A stretch of DNA of 5,976 bases from Rhodospirillales bacterium (GTDB lineage: Bacteria; Pseudomonadota; Alphaproteobacteria; Rhodospirillales; JAOUPW01). Where the stretch lies: positions 1 to 5,976 of the forward strand of contig JAOUPW010000145.1 of the NCBI GenBank assembly GCA_029879665.1, given 5' to 3'. Positions 1-4,677 of this stretch are shown here, one piece after another (the stretch's first letter is position 1; every line of letters starts with the position of its first letter). Both the position numbers and the translations under genes were made by a program. The notes beneath the pieces were generated by a model. It searched no databases and was not told where the DNA came from. It worked only from the letters and a program-made list of their open reading frames with translations.

Positions 1-2
1 GC

Positions 3-587
3 GATGACGATTACCGGGTTTATCTGAACCTGATGGCCGAATGGTGCGCCCATTATGGCGTGTCGGTTTGGGCCTATTGCCTGATGACCAATCACATCCA
101 CCTGATCGCCGTTCCCGAAACCGAAGAAGCGCTTGGGCTCGCCGTCGGCGAGGCGCACCGGCGCTATACCCGTCACGTCAATTTCCGTGAAGGCTGGCGG
201 GGACACTTGTGGCAGGGTCGGTTCGCTTCGTTCCCCATGGACGGGCGCCATCTTCTGGCGGCAGCGCGGTATGTGGAATTGAACCCGGTGCGGGCCCGGT
301 TGACGAAGCGGCCCGGGGATTACCCCTGGAGCAGTACCAAGGCGCATCTTGCGGGCCGGAACGACCCGTTGGTCAACGTTGATCCGCTGCTGAACATTGC
401 CGGAGATTGGGCGGCATTTCTGGCCGGGGGGCTGGGCGAGGAGGAATACGGCGCCCTGCGCAACCACGAGCATACCGGACGCCCGCTGGGCGATGAGCGG
501 TTCATCGAGCGGTTGGAAACCACCCTCGGAAGGCCCTTGAAGAAGAAAAAACCGGGGCCGAAGCGCAAGCGCGGAGACGGCGAATAA
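3..587 (+). CDS. REP-associated tyrosine transposase (Y1/HUH, IS200-like), 5' end outside window
   Basis: Single-strand DNA transposase of the RAYT/TnpA-REP group, which in known cases nicks and rejoins REP-type hairpins through a 5'-phosphotyrosine. The reading frame is open back to the left edge: codons before the ATG at 33 read DDDYRVYLNLM, typical of the family interior, so 33 is not the start and the N-terminus (roughly 40 residues, judged from family length) is missing. Numbering from the Met at 33, the HUH motif is H21-I-H23 in MTNHIHL (bases 93-101) and the likely catalytic tyrosine is Y80 in RYVELNPVRARL (bases 270-272). The family blocks GHLWQGRF (58-65) and GDYPWSS (95-101) are also present. 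The C-terminus is strongly basic (KKKKPGPKRKR), as expected for a DNA-binding tail. The visible part is intact, with no frameshift. Confident in the family; whether it is active is unknown. Confidence 0.93.
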   Translation, partial: DDDYRVYLNLMAEWCAHYGVSVWAYCLMTNHIHLIAVPETEEALGLAVGEAHRRYTRHVNFREGWRGHLWQGRFASFPMDGRHLLAAARYVELNPVRARLTKRPGDYPWSSTKAHLAGRNDPLVNVDPLLNIAGDWAAFLAGGLGEEEYGALRNHEHTGRPLGDERFIERLETTLGRPLKKKKPGPKRKRGDGE

Positions 588-610
588 CTACATAAAACAA
601 CTTAATCGAA

Positions 611-663
611 TAACGGGAACACGATCCTTGGTTCCCTGAGGGAAAAAGGCCAGGTCCCCGTTA
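611..663. repeat. Imperfect inverted repeat downstream of the RAYT gene (possible REP-like/terminal hairpin)
   Basis: TAACGGGAAC at 611-620 faces GTCCCCGTTA at 654-663 (9 of 10 pairs). Inside lies a second hairpin: TTCCC (632-636), TGA loop, GGGAA (640-644), plus CCTT (626-629) pairing with AAGG (646-649). It begins 23 bases after the transposase stop. RAYT proteins act on such imperfect hairpins, so this is a candidate substrate or element end. It could also serve as a transcription terminator, but no T-tract follows the outer stem. Confidence 0.6.
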
Positions 664-664
664 A

Positions 665-702
665 TCTTCAATTCCATTCCCCCTCTTCAATTCCATTCCC
701 CC
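665..702. repeat. Perfect 19-bp tandem direct repeat, two copies
   Basis: TCTTCAATTCCATTCCCCC occurs at 665-683 and again, without a gap or mismatch, at 684-702. It directly abuts the inverted repeat after the transposase and ends 36 bases before the ATG of the first lipoprotein gene. It may be a RAYT-associated array or a slippage duplication. It is noncoding, and C-rich on this strand. Confidence 0.85.
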
Positions 703-738
703 ATTGACCCACCCCCGCCGCCGCGTTAAGTGTCGGAA

Positions 739-1275
739 ATGACGCGCATCCTTTCCGCCCTCGCCCTGATCTTCCTGCTGGCCGCCTGCGCGGCGCAGGT
801 GGACAACATGGCCGTGCTCACCTCGCCGGACGTGGAAGCGGCGGCGGCCTCGAAACTGGCCGGTAAGATTCATTTGGAACGGGTCAGCGTTGCTGAGAAA
901 ACCAGCCCCTTCTGGACGTCGGAAATCGGCGACGAGGCCTTCGCCTTCGCCCTGGTGCAGTCGCTGGATTCCCACAAATTGCTGAGCCCCCACGAACTGG
1001 ACGCCAGATACGACCTGACGGCGAAGCTTATCAAGGTCGATCAGCAGACCACCGGCTTCGATCTGGTGGTCTCCACGGAAGTGGAATATCTGCTCGTCGA
1101 CCGCAACGCCCGGCGCGCCTTCTATCACATGGCCATCGTCGCGCCCTACAAGGCGAAGTTTTCCGAAAACGCCATTCTCACCAAACGCCTGCAACTGGCC
1201 AACGAAGGGTCGATCCGCAAGAACATCCGCAAATTCATTTCCGAAATTCTCGCCAAGGCCCAGGAACTCAACTAA
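739..1275 (+). CDS. Putative lipoprotein of unknown function
   Basis: I do not recognise the family. The N-terminus MTRILSALALIFLLAAC is a lipoprotein signal: Arg3, a hydrophobic core, then lipobox L14-A15-A16-C17, with Ala next, so an outer-membrane anchored lipoprotein is likely. The mature part (about 160 residues) is mixed alpha/beta with strand-like segments (YDLTAKLIKV, GFDLVVSTEVEYLLVD) and a conserved-looking tail (RLQLANEGSIRKNIRKFISEIL). This pattern recalls small periplasmic assembly lipoproteins, but I cannot assign it. The ATG at 739 is chosen because it leaves a compact signal peptide; an in-frame GTG at 730 would add MSE. Neither start has a clear ribosome site, and the upstream 19-bp repeat may have altered the original leader. 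A long open frame on the opposite strand (661-1314) is a GC-bias shadow. Confidence 0.82.
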   Translation: MTRILSALALIFLLAACAAQVDNMAVLTSPDVEAAAASKLAGKIHLERVSVAEKTSPFWTSEIGDEAFAFALVQSLDSHKLLSPHELDARYDLTAKLIKVDQQTTGFDLVVSTEVEYLLVDRNARRAFYHMAIVAPYKAKFSENAILTKRLQLANEGSIRKNIRKFISEILAKAQELN

Positions 1276-1313
1276 ACCGCCGCCCCAAACCCGGTCAAAA
1301 TTCAGACTTATCA

Positions 1314-1331
1314 ATATCCTAGCAAGGATAT
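1314..1331. repeat. Perfect 7-bp stem hairpin in intergenic spacer
   Basis: ATATCCT (1314-1320), loop AGCA, AGGATAT (1325-1331). It lies 38 bases after the first lipoprotein stop. No T-run follows on either strand, so it is not a standard intrinsic terminator. It may be an mRNA 3'-end stabilising hairpin or a protein-binding site. Confidence 0.55.
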
Positions 1332-1367
1332 GGCCGGCTTAGTCAAAGTTGTTTAGCTATATACATA

Positions 1368-1387
1368 ACAATTCTGAATTGTATAAT
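1368..1387 (+). promoter_or_regulatory. Candidate promoter -10 with overlapping operator-like palindrome
   Basis: A consensus TATAAT sits at 1382-1387. It is abutted by a perfect palindrome, ACAATTC-T-GAATTGT, at 1368-1382, sharing base 1382. The position 17 bp upstream (1359-1364, ATATAC) is a poor -35, while TTGTTT at 1349-1354 is too distant (27 bp). The combination of a strong -10, a weak -35 and a palindrome in the spacer suggests control by a dimeric regulator. The ACAATT/AATTGT half-sites are reminiscent of MarR-type operators, but that is inference. Confidence 0.5.
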
Positions 1388-1434
1388 GGTTCGCGTAAAC
1401 AACAGTGACTAAATTCATAAAAAGGGGGGGAGAA

Positions 1435-1809
1435 ATGAAAAAATTCATTTCATTGGCGAGTATTTTTCTAATTACCGCCTGTGCCGGCCGGGAACCGATG
1501 CCGGTTCAGACCGCCGCCGGGGCCGATTACGACCGAAGCTGCAAATCGCTCGAGGTTGAATATATTTCCAATAACAACTCGGCCCGGTCCAAGATCGCGG
1601 CGAACAAGTCTTCTGATGAAGGCGACGTTGCCCTGGGCGTGGTCGGAGTCGTGTTGTTTTGGCCCGTTCTATTTGCCATGGATACGAAAAACGCAAACGG
1701 AGTCGAAGGCAACGCGCTTCTTGACCGCAATGATCATTTAAGAACTATTGCGGATTCCAAGGAATGCAACGTTTCCGCATGGCCGCCGGCACCGGCTAAA
1801 TACGACTGA
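1435..1809 (+). CDS. Small putative lipoprotein with central hydrophobic segment
   Basis: A 124-residue protein of no family I can name with confidence. MKKFISLASIFLITAC is a lipoprotein signal with two lysines and lipobox I13-T14-A15-C16, followed by Ala. A second hydrophobic stretch at about 65-82 (VALGVVGVVLFWPVLFAM) could be a membrane segment or hairpin, and is followed by a conserved-looking block (MDTKNANGVEGNALLDRNDHL). C36 and C111 could pair in the periplasm. The ATG at 1435 is chosen because GGAG (1429-1432), at the end of a G7-A-G stretch, lies just before it; a GTG at 1405 would add ten residues and spoil the signal peptide. The first codons are A/T-rich compared with neighbours, matching the AT-rich upstream spacer. 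It has its own candidate promoter and is probably monocistronic, since the next gene is convergent. Confidence 0.82.
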   Translation: MKKFISLASIFLITACAGREPMPVQTAAGADYDRSCKSLEVEYISNNNSARSKIAANKSSDEGDVALGVVGVVLFWPVLFAMDTKNANGVEGNALLDRNDHLRTIADSKECNVSAWPPAPAKYD

Positions 1810-1857
1810 GCGCTTTACGGGCTACCTTTTATAAACCGGGCCGGGGGTTGAACCGAT

Positions 1858-2355
1858 TTACCCCGCCCCGCGCAGATAAATCATTACGTCCAGCGGCGGC
1901 ACCTCGATGCCGGCCTGGGTCAGCAGGCAGTGCACCTGGCCCCGGTGGTGGGTCTGGTGGTTGAACACGGTCTGCAACATGCGCCGCGCCGGCTGGATGA
2001 AATCCCCGGGCCGGGAAAGCTGGTGGAAGGTGATCTCCTCGTCCAGGCCGCTGTCGCCGAGGCCATCGACGATGTCGATGATGCGTTCGTCCATGGCCTC
2101 GCGCGCCGCTTTCAGGGCCGCCGGATCGTCATGCAGGATCTGGTCCAGGGATTTTATTTCCGCCGGGACATCCCCGGCGATGCGGCCGAACCAGAGCCGG
2201 TCGCCGATGAGGATATGGTTCAGCGTGGCGTGGACCGAACCGAAAAAGGCGCCACGGTCGGCGCGGTAATCTTCGTCGGAAAGTTGGGCGGCGCAGCCGT
2301 ACAAGCGGCCGTTGACCCACTGGTTGAACCGCGCCAGCACTTGAAAATCATTCAT
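1858..2355 (-). CDS. DinB-family (DUF664-like) putative metal-dependent protein
   Basis: A 165-residue four-helix-bundle protein of the DinB/YfiT superfamily. Members bind a divalent metal with three histidines, and many are thiol-dependent transferases or of unknown function; the true substrate here is unknown. The metal ligands are visible: H48 in HATLNHILIGDRLW and H133 plus H137 in FNHQTHHRGQVH. The N-terminal helix LARFNQWVNGRLY matches the family's usual start. The start at 2355 is supported by AGGGAG (complement of 2365-2370) nine bases upstream. An upstream in-frame Met at 2406 would add 17 residues ahead of that site and is not favoured. The gene is convergent with the lipoprotein at 1435-1809 (48 bases apart) and divergent from the DUF302 gene. 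The name DinB does not imply SOS induction, and no LexA-like box was seen. The family call is firm. Confidence 0.92.
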   Translation of the reverse strand: MNDFQVLARFNQWVNGRLYGCAAQLSDEDYRADRGAFFGSVHATLNHILIGDRLWFGRIAGDVPAEIKSLDQILHDDPAALKAAREAMDERIIDIVDGLGDSGLDEEITFHQLSRPGDFIQPARRMLQTVFNHQTHHRGQVHCLLTQAGIEVPPLDVMIYLRGAG

Positions 2356-2443
2356 CCCGTCGTTCTCCCTGCGGCCCTTGTTGCCTGGTGGTTCCGGCCG
2401 GCGCAAACCTTCCGGCGCTGGAAGCTATTGGTGGAAAAAGAAA

Positions 2444-2471
2444 TTGCGAATTCCCGGAATATATCTAGATT
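2444..2471 (+). promoter_or_regulatory. Candidate promoter for the DUF302 gene with palindromic spacer
   Basis: TTGCGA (2444-2449) and TAGATT (2466-2471) are separated by 16 bp, each matching the sigma-70 consensus at four of six positions. The spacer contains a perfect 11-base palindrome, ATTCC-C-GGAAT (2450-2460), which could be an operator. It lies in the 155-bp gap between two divergent genes. Confidence 0.4.
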
Positions 2472-2510
2472 GCGAAAAAATAACCTTATCCCGGATTCAA
2501 AGGAATTCCC

Positions 2511-2903
2511 ATGAGCTATCATTTCACCACCACCGTCAATACGTCCTTCGAAAACGCCATCGCCATCGTCACCGAAAAATTGAAGGAAAAAGGCTTCGGC
2601 GTGCTCACCACCATCGACGTCAAAAAGGCGATGAAGGAAAAAATCGACAAGGACGTCCGCCCCTACACCATTCTCGGCTCATGCAATCCCCACTACGCCT
2701 ACAAGGCGCTCCAGGCCGAGAACAAGATCGGCACCATGTTGCCCTGTAACGTGGTGGTTCAGGAAACGGAGTCCGGCGCCATCGAAGTTTCCGCCGTCGA
2801 TCCCCTGGCTTCCATGCAGGCCATCGAGAACCCGGCGCTGGAAGAAATCGCGATGGAAGTTCAGGGCATGCTCAAGGAAGTGATCGCGTCGATCAACGCA
2901 TAA
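2511..2903 (+). CDS. DUF302 domain-containing protein
   Basis: A 130-residue cytoplasmic protein (no signal peptide) that consists almost entirely of a DUF302 domain. The family has a small alpha/beta fold of unknown biochemical role. Diagnostic stretches are the N-terminal FENAIAIVTEKLKEKGFGVLTTIDV (13-37), then the core YTILGSCNPHYAYKALQAE (52-70), IGTMLPCNVVVQE (73-85) and the acidic VSAVDPLASM (93-102). C58 and C79 sit in the two conserved motifs and could act together as a metal or redox pair, though this is inference. The start is secure: AAAGGA (2499-2504) lies six bases before the ATG. Its own promoter is likely, and the stop is 28 bases from the convergent 74-residue gene. Family call firm; function unknown. 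Confidence 0.93.
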   Translation: MSYHFTTTVNTSFENAIAIVTEKLKEKGFGVLTTIDVKKAMKEKIDKDVRPYTILGSCNPHYAYKALQAENKIGTMLPCNVVVQETESGAIEVSAVDPLASMQAIENPALEEIAMEVQGMLKEVIASINA

Positions 2904-2939
2904 CCGGGCCAAATCCAGCCCGGCGCCGGATTCAGCCGG
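2904..2939. terminator. Possible shared hairpin between convergent genes
   Basis: CCGGGC (2904-2909) pairs with GCCCGG (2918-2923) around an 8-base loop, immediately after the DUF302 stop. Further CCGG repeats follow to 2939, overlapping the end of the opposite gene. There is no T-run on either side, so efficient intrinsic termination is doubtful; it may only block convergent transcription or protect 3' ends. Confidence 0.4.
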
Positions 2940-3156
2940 GGCCGTGTTTAGCCTTGGCCTCGTGATGGCGGTTGAAGGCTTCTTCCAGCCGCTCCACCGA
3001 TTCCCGGCCTTCTTTTTTGTCGCCGCCGATCCGGGACACGTCCATTTCCAGGGCCTGCAGCAGCATGTCGGCGACGTCCATCTTGCCTTCGTCGCAGGCC
3101 TGGTTGTGGGCGGCGATGATCTTGTCGCTGAGTCTGCGCATATGAATCTGTTCCAT
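2932..3156 (-). CDS. Small helical hypothetical protein (74 aa)
   Basis: No recognised domain. The 74-residue product is predicted to be almost wholly helical: RRLSDKIIAAHNQACDEGKMDVADMLLQALEMDVSRI followed by a charged linker (GGDKKEGRES) and a second amphipathic helix (VERLEEAFNRHHEAKAKHG). The helix-turn-helix spacing with ACDEGKMDVADMLLQALE looks like a TPR-type hairpin or small dimerisation module. It has no signal peptide and is likely cytoplasmic. The start at 3156 is chosen because GAGG (complement of 3163-3166) lies six bases upstream; extending to 3240 would run through the promoter and add an unlike N-terminus. A matching promoter lies about 55 bases upstream. Function unknown, but the frame, ribosome site and promoter together make it a probable gene. 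Confidence 0.75.
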   Translation of the reverse strand: MEQIHMRRLSDKIIAAHNQACDEGKMDVADMLLQALEMDVSRIGGDKKEGRESVERLEEAFNRHHEAKAKHGPG

Positions 3157-3211
3157 GGAATTCCTCGTCCTTTGGCCGTCGTAACCGCCCGTTATTATTG
3201 CCGATGCGGGC

Positions 3212-3240
3212 ATTATAAGGAGTGGGCGCGGGGGCTGCAA
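3212..3240 (-). promoter_or_regulatory. Candidate sigma-70 promoter for the 74-aa gene
   Basis: On the minus strand TTGCAG (complement of 3235-3240) and a perfect TATAAT (complement of 3212-3217) are exactly 17 bp apart. This puts the RNA start about 50 bases ahead of the ATG at 3156. Confidence 0.6.
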
Positions 3241-3289
3241 TCTTCCGCCGGGCTGAATACCGCAGCCTTAAAAAGGTCGTAAAATCCGG

Positions 3290-3314
3290 AAAAAAACCGG
3301 GCCCGAAGGCCCGG
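3290..3314 (-). terminator. Rho-independent terminator with UUCG tetraloop
   Basis: On the minus strand CCGGGCC, loop TTCG, GGCCCGG (stem bases 3308-3314 and 3297-3303), then seven T (3290-3296). This is a perfect 7-bp GC stem with the extra-stable UUCG loop and a T-tract, 30 bases after the deacylase stop. It ends that transcript before the 74-residue gene. Confidence 0.92.
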
Positions 3315-3344
3315 CGGATGAAACCATGGAGGTTTGTCCGATTC

Positions 3345-3818
3345 TTATAAATGGTGGCTCAGAATCGTGTGTTCCGAATCCGCCATGATGCGCAGGAAGG
3401 CATCCTTGTTGACGTGAACAAGGGTATTGTGATCGCCGCCTTCGAAATAAATGTCATCGATCCGCGAAAGGCTGTCATCCCATACGGTTTTCAGGCCATA
3501 GGCCTTTCCCGCCGGCGGGATGGCGCCGATGGCGCAATCGGTAAACAGTTCGGCCATGTCGTCTTCGCTCGCCAGATAGACGTCCATGCCCAGGTATTCG
3601 GAAATCTTGTCCATTTCCAGAAGATGGGTGGCGGGCAGAACCGCCAACACGAATTGTCCCGAGCCGCTGGTCAAAAGCACTGCCTTGGCCAGCCGGTCGC
3701 CCGGAATATGCGCTTTCGAGGCCGATTCCAGTGCCGATTGGGTGTATTCGTGAAGGAGGGTTTCGTATGCGACGTTCCTGTTGGACAGGAACTGTTTGAG
3801 GGTTATCGCGACTGCCAT
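3345..3818 (-). CDS. YbaK/prolyl-tRNA synthetase-associated domain protein (putative aminoacyl-tRNA deacylase)
   Basis: A 157-residue stand-alone member of the YbaK/EbsC/ProRS-INS fold. Known relatives hydrolyse mischarged tRNA (for example Cys- or Ala-tRNA(Pro)) in the cytoplasm; the substrate here is not determined. Supporting features are the conserved lysine K45 in DRLAKAVLL, the strand FVLAVLPATHLLEM (56-69), the acidic ASEDDMAELFTDC block (83-95), the GxxxP-type loop GAIPPAG (98-104) with YGLKTVWDD after it, and the C-terminal FEGGDHNTLVHV (125-136). The start at 3818 has AGGGGAG (complement of 3826-3832) seven bases upstream, so the longer frame to 3887 is rejected. It is monocistronic: a strong terminator follows, and an attenuator-like structure precedes it. 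Family firm, exact activity inferred. Confidence 0.92.
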   Translation of the reverse strand: MAVAITLKQFLSNRNVAYETLLHEYTQSALESASKAHIPGDRLAKAVLLTSGSGQFVLAVLPATHLLEMDKISEYLGMDVYLASEDDMAELFTDCAIGAIPPAGKAYGLKTVWDDSLSRIDDIYFEGGDHNTLVHVNKDAFLRIMADSEHTILSHHL

Positions 3819-3846
3819 AGGTTTTCTCCCCTGTGTCAGGAGGACG

Positions 3847-3885
3847 AAAAAAGGCCCATCGACCGCGTCCAGGGCGAAAGGCCCC
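3847..3885 (-). promoter_or_regulatory. Attenuator-like leader of the deacylase gene
   Basis: On the minus strand GCCC (3872-3875) can pair with GGGC (3854-3857), with an inner GAC/GTC stem (3861-3869), followed by C and six T (3847-3852): terminator-like. The same GCCC can instead pair with an upstream GGGC (3881-3884) around CTTTC. The two hairpins exclude each other, 30-65 bases before the start codon. The stems are short, so this may be chance in GC-rich DNA or just the terminator of the upstream gene. Confidence 0.35.
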
Positions 3886-3909
3886 AACGGAAAATTTTAA
3901 CACAAAACC

Positions 3910-3945
3910 CGCCCCGGGTCATCTTTTAGCGGAGAATCCGGGGCG
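3910..3945 (-). terminator. Possible terminator of the membrane-anchored protein gene
   Basis: CGCCCCGG (3910-3917) and CCGGGGCG (3938-3945) form a perfect 8-bp stem with a 20-base loop, beginning 40 bases past the stop at 3986. On the minus strand the downstream side reads GGTTTTGTGTTAAAATTTT, which is T-rich but interrupted. Plausible but not textbook. Confidence 0.5.
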
Positions 3946-3985
3946 AGGGCCGGAGACCGGGACAGAGCCCGTTCTTAATGGGGGC

Positions 3986-4444
3986 TTATTTGGAAAAGAC
4001 GGAGGAATCGACGAAAAACTGGTTGATCTTCCATTTTCCGTCTTCCAGGACCAGGGTCATGGTGATGTCGGCATCGCCTTTTTCAAAGTCCGCCTTGGCC
4101 AGATATTTGGCGTAGATGGTTTCGGCGCCGGTGTCGTTGCGGTGCACCGTCGCGTCCCCTGCCGATCCCCGGTATTTCGTCATTTTACCTAGGCCGTTTT
4201 TCATCTTGATGAAGAGGGCATCGAGTTCATTGGCCTTGAATGAGTCATGCAGCTTGCGGCTGGCGCGGAACCCGAATTCCGCCTGGCTCCATTCGTAAAC
4301 GATGGCCGGCACGGCGACGTCTACATAGGCCTGGCTGCCGATGCCAATCCCTTCGGAGGCCTTGAACCGATCATAAAGAAGGTATCCGGTCAAGATCCAC
4401 AGTAAAACAAACAAAACAGCGACGACTTTACCAATTTTAGTCAC
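3986..4444 (-). CDS. Membrane-anchored hypothetical protein, possible NTF2/cystatin-like domain
   Basis: A 152-residue protein of unknown family. Residues 6-24 (KVVAVLFVLLWILTGYLLY) form one N-terminal membrane segment preceded by lysines, so the rest (about 125 residues) should lie in the periplasm. The soluble part has helices (AIVYEWSQAEF, KANELDALFIKMKNGLGKM) followed by strands with the ending LVLEDGKWKINQFFVDS. This resembles the last strands of small NTF2-like/DUF4019-type domains, but that is only pattern resemblance. The start is GTG at 4444, with AAGGA (complement of 4451-4455) six bases upstream. A near-consensus promoter precedes it. It is transcribed divergently from ilvD, with a 233-bp gap; nothing in its sequence links it to amino acid synthesis. 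Confidence 0.82.
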   Translation of the reverse strand: MTKIGKVVAVLFVLLWILTGYLLYDRFKASEGIGIGSQAYVDVAVPAIVYEWSQAEFGFRASRKLHDSFKANELDALFIKMKNGLGKMTKYRGSAGDATVHRNDTGAETIYAKYLAKADFEKGDADITMTLVLEDGKWKINQFFVDSSVFSK

Positions 4445-4497
4445 AGTTTTTCCTTATTTTTAATAAAAAAACTTTTTTTGATCTTCCGTACACGACA

Positions 4498-4527
4498 TTT
4501 ATACCGTTATTTATTCCGGATTGTCAT
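4498..4527 (-). promoter_or_regulatory. Strong sigma-70-like promoter for the membrane-anchored protein
   Basis: On the minus strand ATGACA (complement of 4522-4527) and TATAAA (complement of 4498-4503), each five of six to consensus, are separated by 18 bp. The following leader carries an A7-C-T7 palindrome (4465-4479) before the ribosome site. Confidence 0.65.
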
Positions 4528-4594
4528 TAAGAAACGATGAAGCCGCAATCCCCTACTTTAAGTTGATCCTGCCGCTCCCTTGCTTGGCAGAAAC

Positions 4595-4616
4595 GGGGGC
4601 AGGGGGTAGGGTCTGG
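4595..4616 (+). other. G-run cluster upstream of ilvD
   Basis: G5 (4595-4599), G5 (4602-4606), G3 (4609-4611) and GG (4615-4616) lie close together, ending in the palindrome GGGTC-TG-GACCC (4609-4620) that overlaps the putative -35. This could form a two-layer G-quadruplex; a three-layer one would need a fourth G3 run or use of a split G5 run. Confidence 0.35.
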
Positions 4617-4641
4617 ACCCGATCGATCCAATATCTATAAA
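4614..4641 (+). promoter_or_regulatory. Candidate ilvD promoter
   Basis: TGGACC (4614-4619, four of six to consensus) and TATAAA (4636-4641, five of six) are 16 bp apart. A 12-base palindrome, TCTGAATTCAGA (4647-4658), lies at about the RNA start and could be an operator. The predicted leader is only about 30 bases, too short for a leader-peptide attenuator. The ribosome site (AGAGAGAA, 4663-4670) is weak. Confidence 0.5.
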
Positions 4642-4677
4642 AGAGTTCTGAATTCAGACAGTAGAGAGAACATCCCC

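Larger units (their letters stand above)
1276..1434. other. AT-rich intergenic spacer between the two lipoprotein genes
   Basis: This 159-base spacer is visibly richer in A and T than its surroundings. It holds a 7-bp hairpin (1314-1331), a 15-base palindrome (1368-1382), a consensus -10 (1382-1387) and a G-rich ribosome site. No gene is seen in it; a GTG at 1405 is in frame with the downstream gene but is unlikely to be its start. Confidence 0.6.

Noticed and set aside
661..1314. Long minus-strand open frame (217 codons) opposite the first lipoprotein
   Set aside because: It mirrors a plus-strand gene with a clear lipoprotein signal, its C-terminus translates the tandem repeat, and its composition (Gly/Arg/His-rich) is typical of antisense GC-bias shadows.
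1810..1857. Bidirectional terminator between the convergent lipoprotein and DinB genes
   Set aside because: Only weak 4-bp pairings (such as AACC 1834-1837 with GGTT 1846-1849) and no convincing T-tract after a stable stem.
1930..2514. Plus-strand open frame (194 codons) opposite the DinB-family gene
   Set aside because: The minus strand carries the diagnostic histidine motifs and a good ribosome site; this frame has neither, and is a shadow.
3351..3929. Plus-strand open frame (192 codons) opposite the YbaK-like gene
   Set aside because: Shadow of a clearly recognisable gene; no ribosome site and it spans the terminator-like leader.
4536..4565. Short frame MKPQSPTLS as an ilvD leader peptide
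   Set aside because: It has one Leu and no Ile or Val, no ribosome site, and lies upstream of the likely ilvD promoter, so it cannot act as an attenuator peptide.
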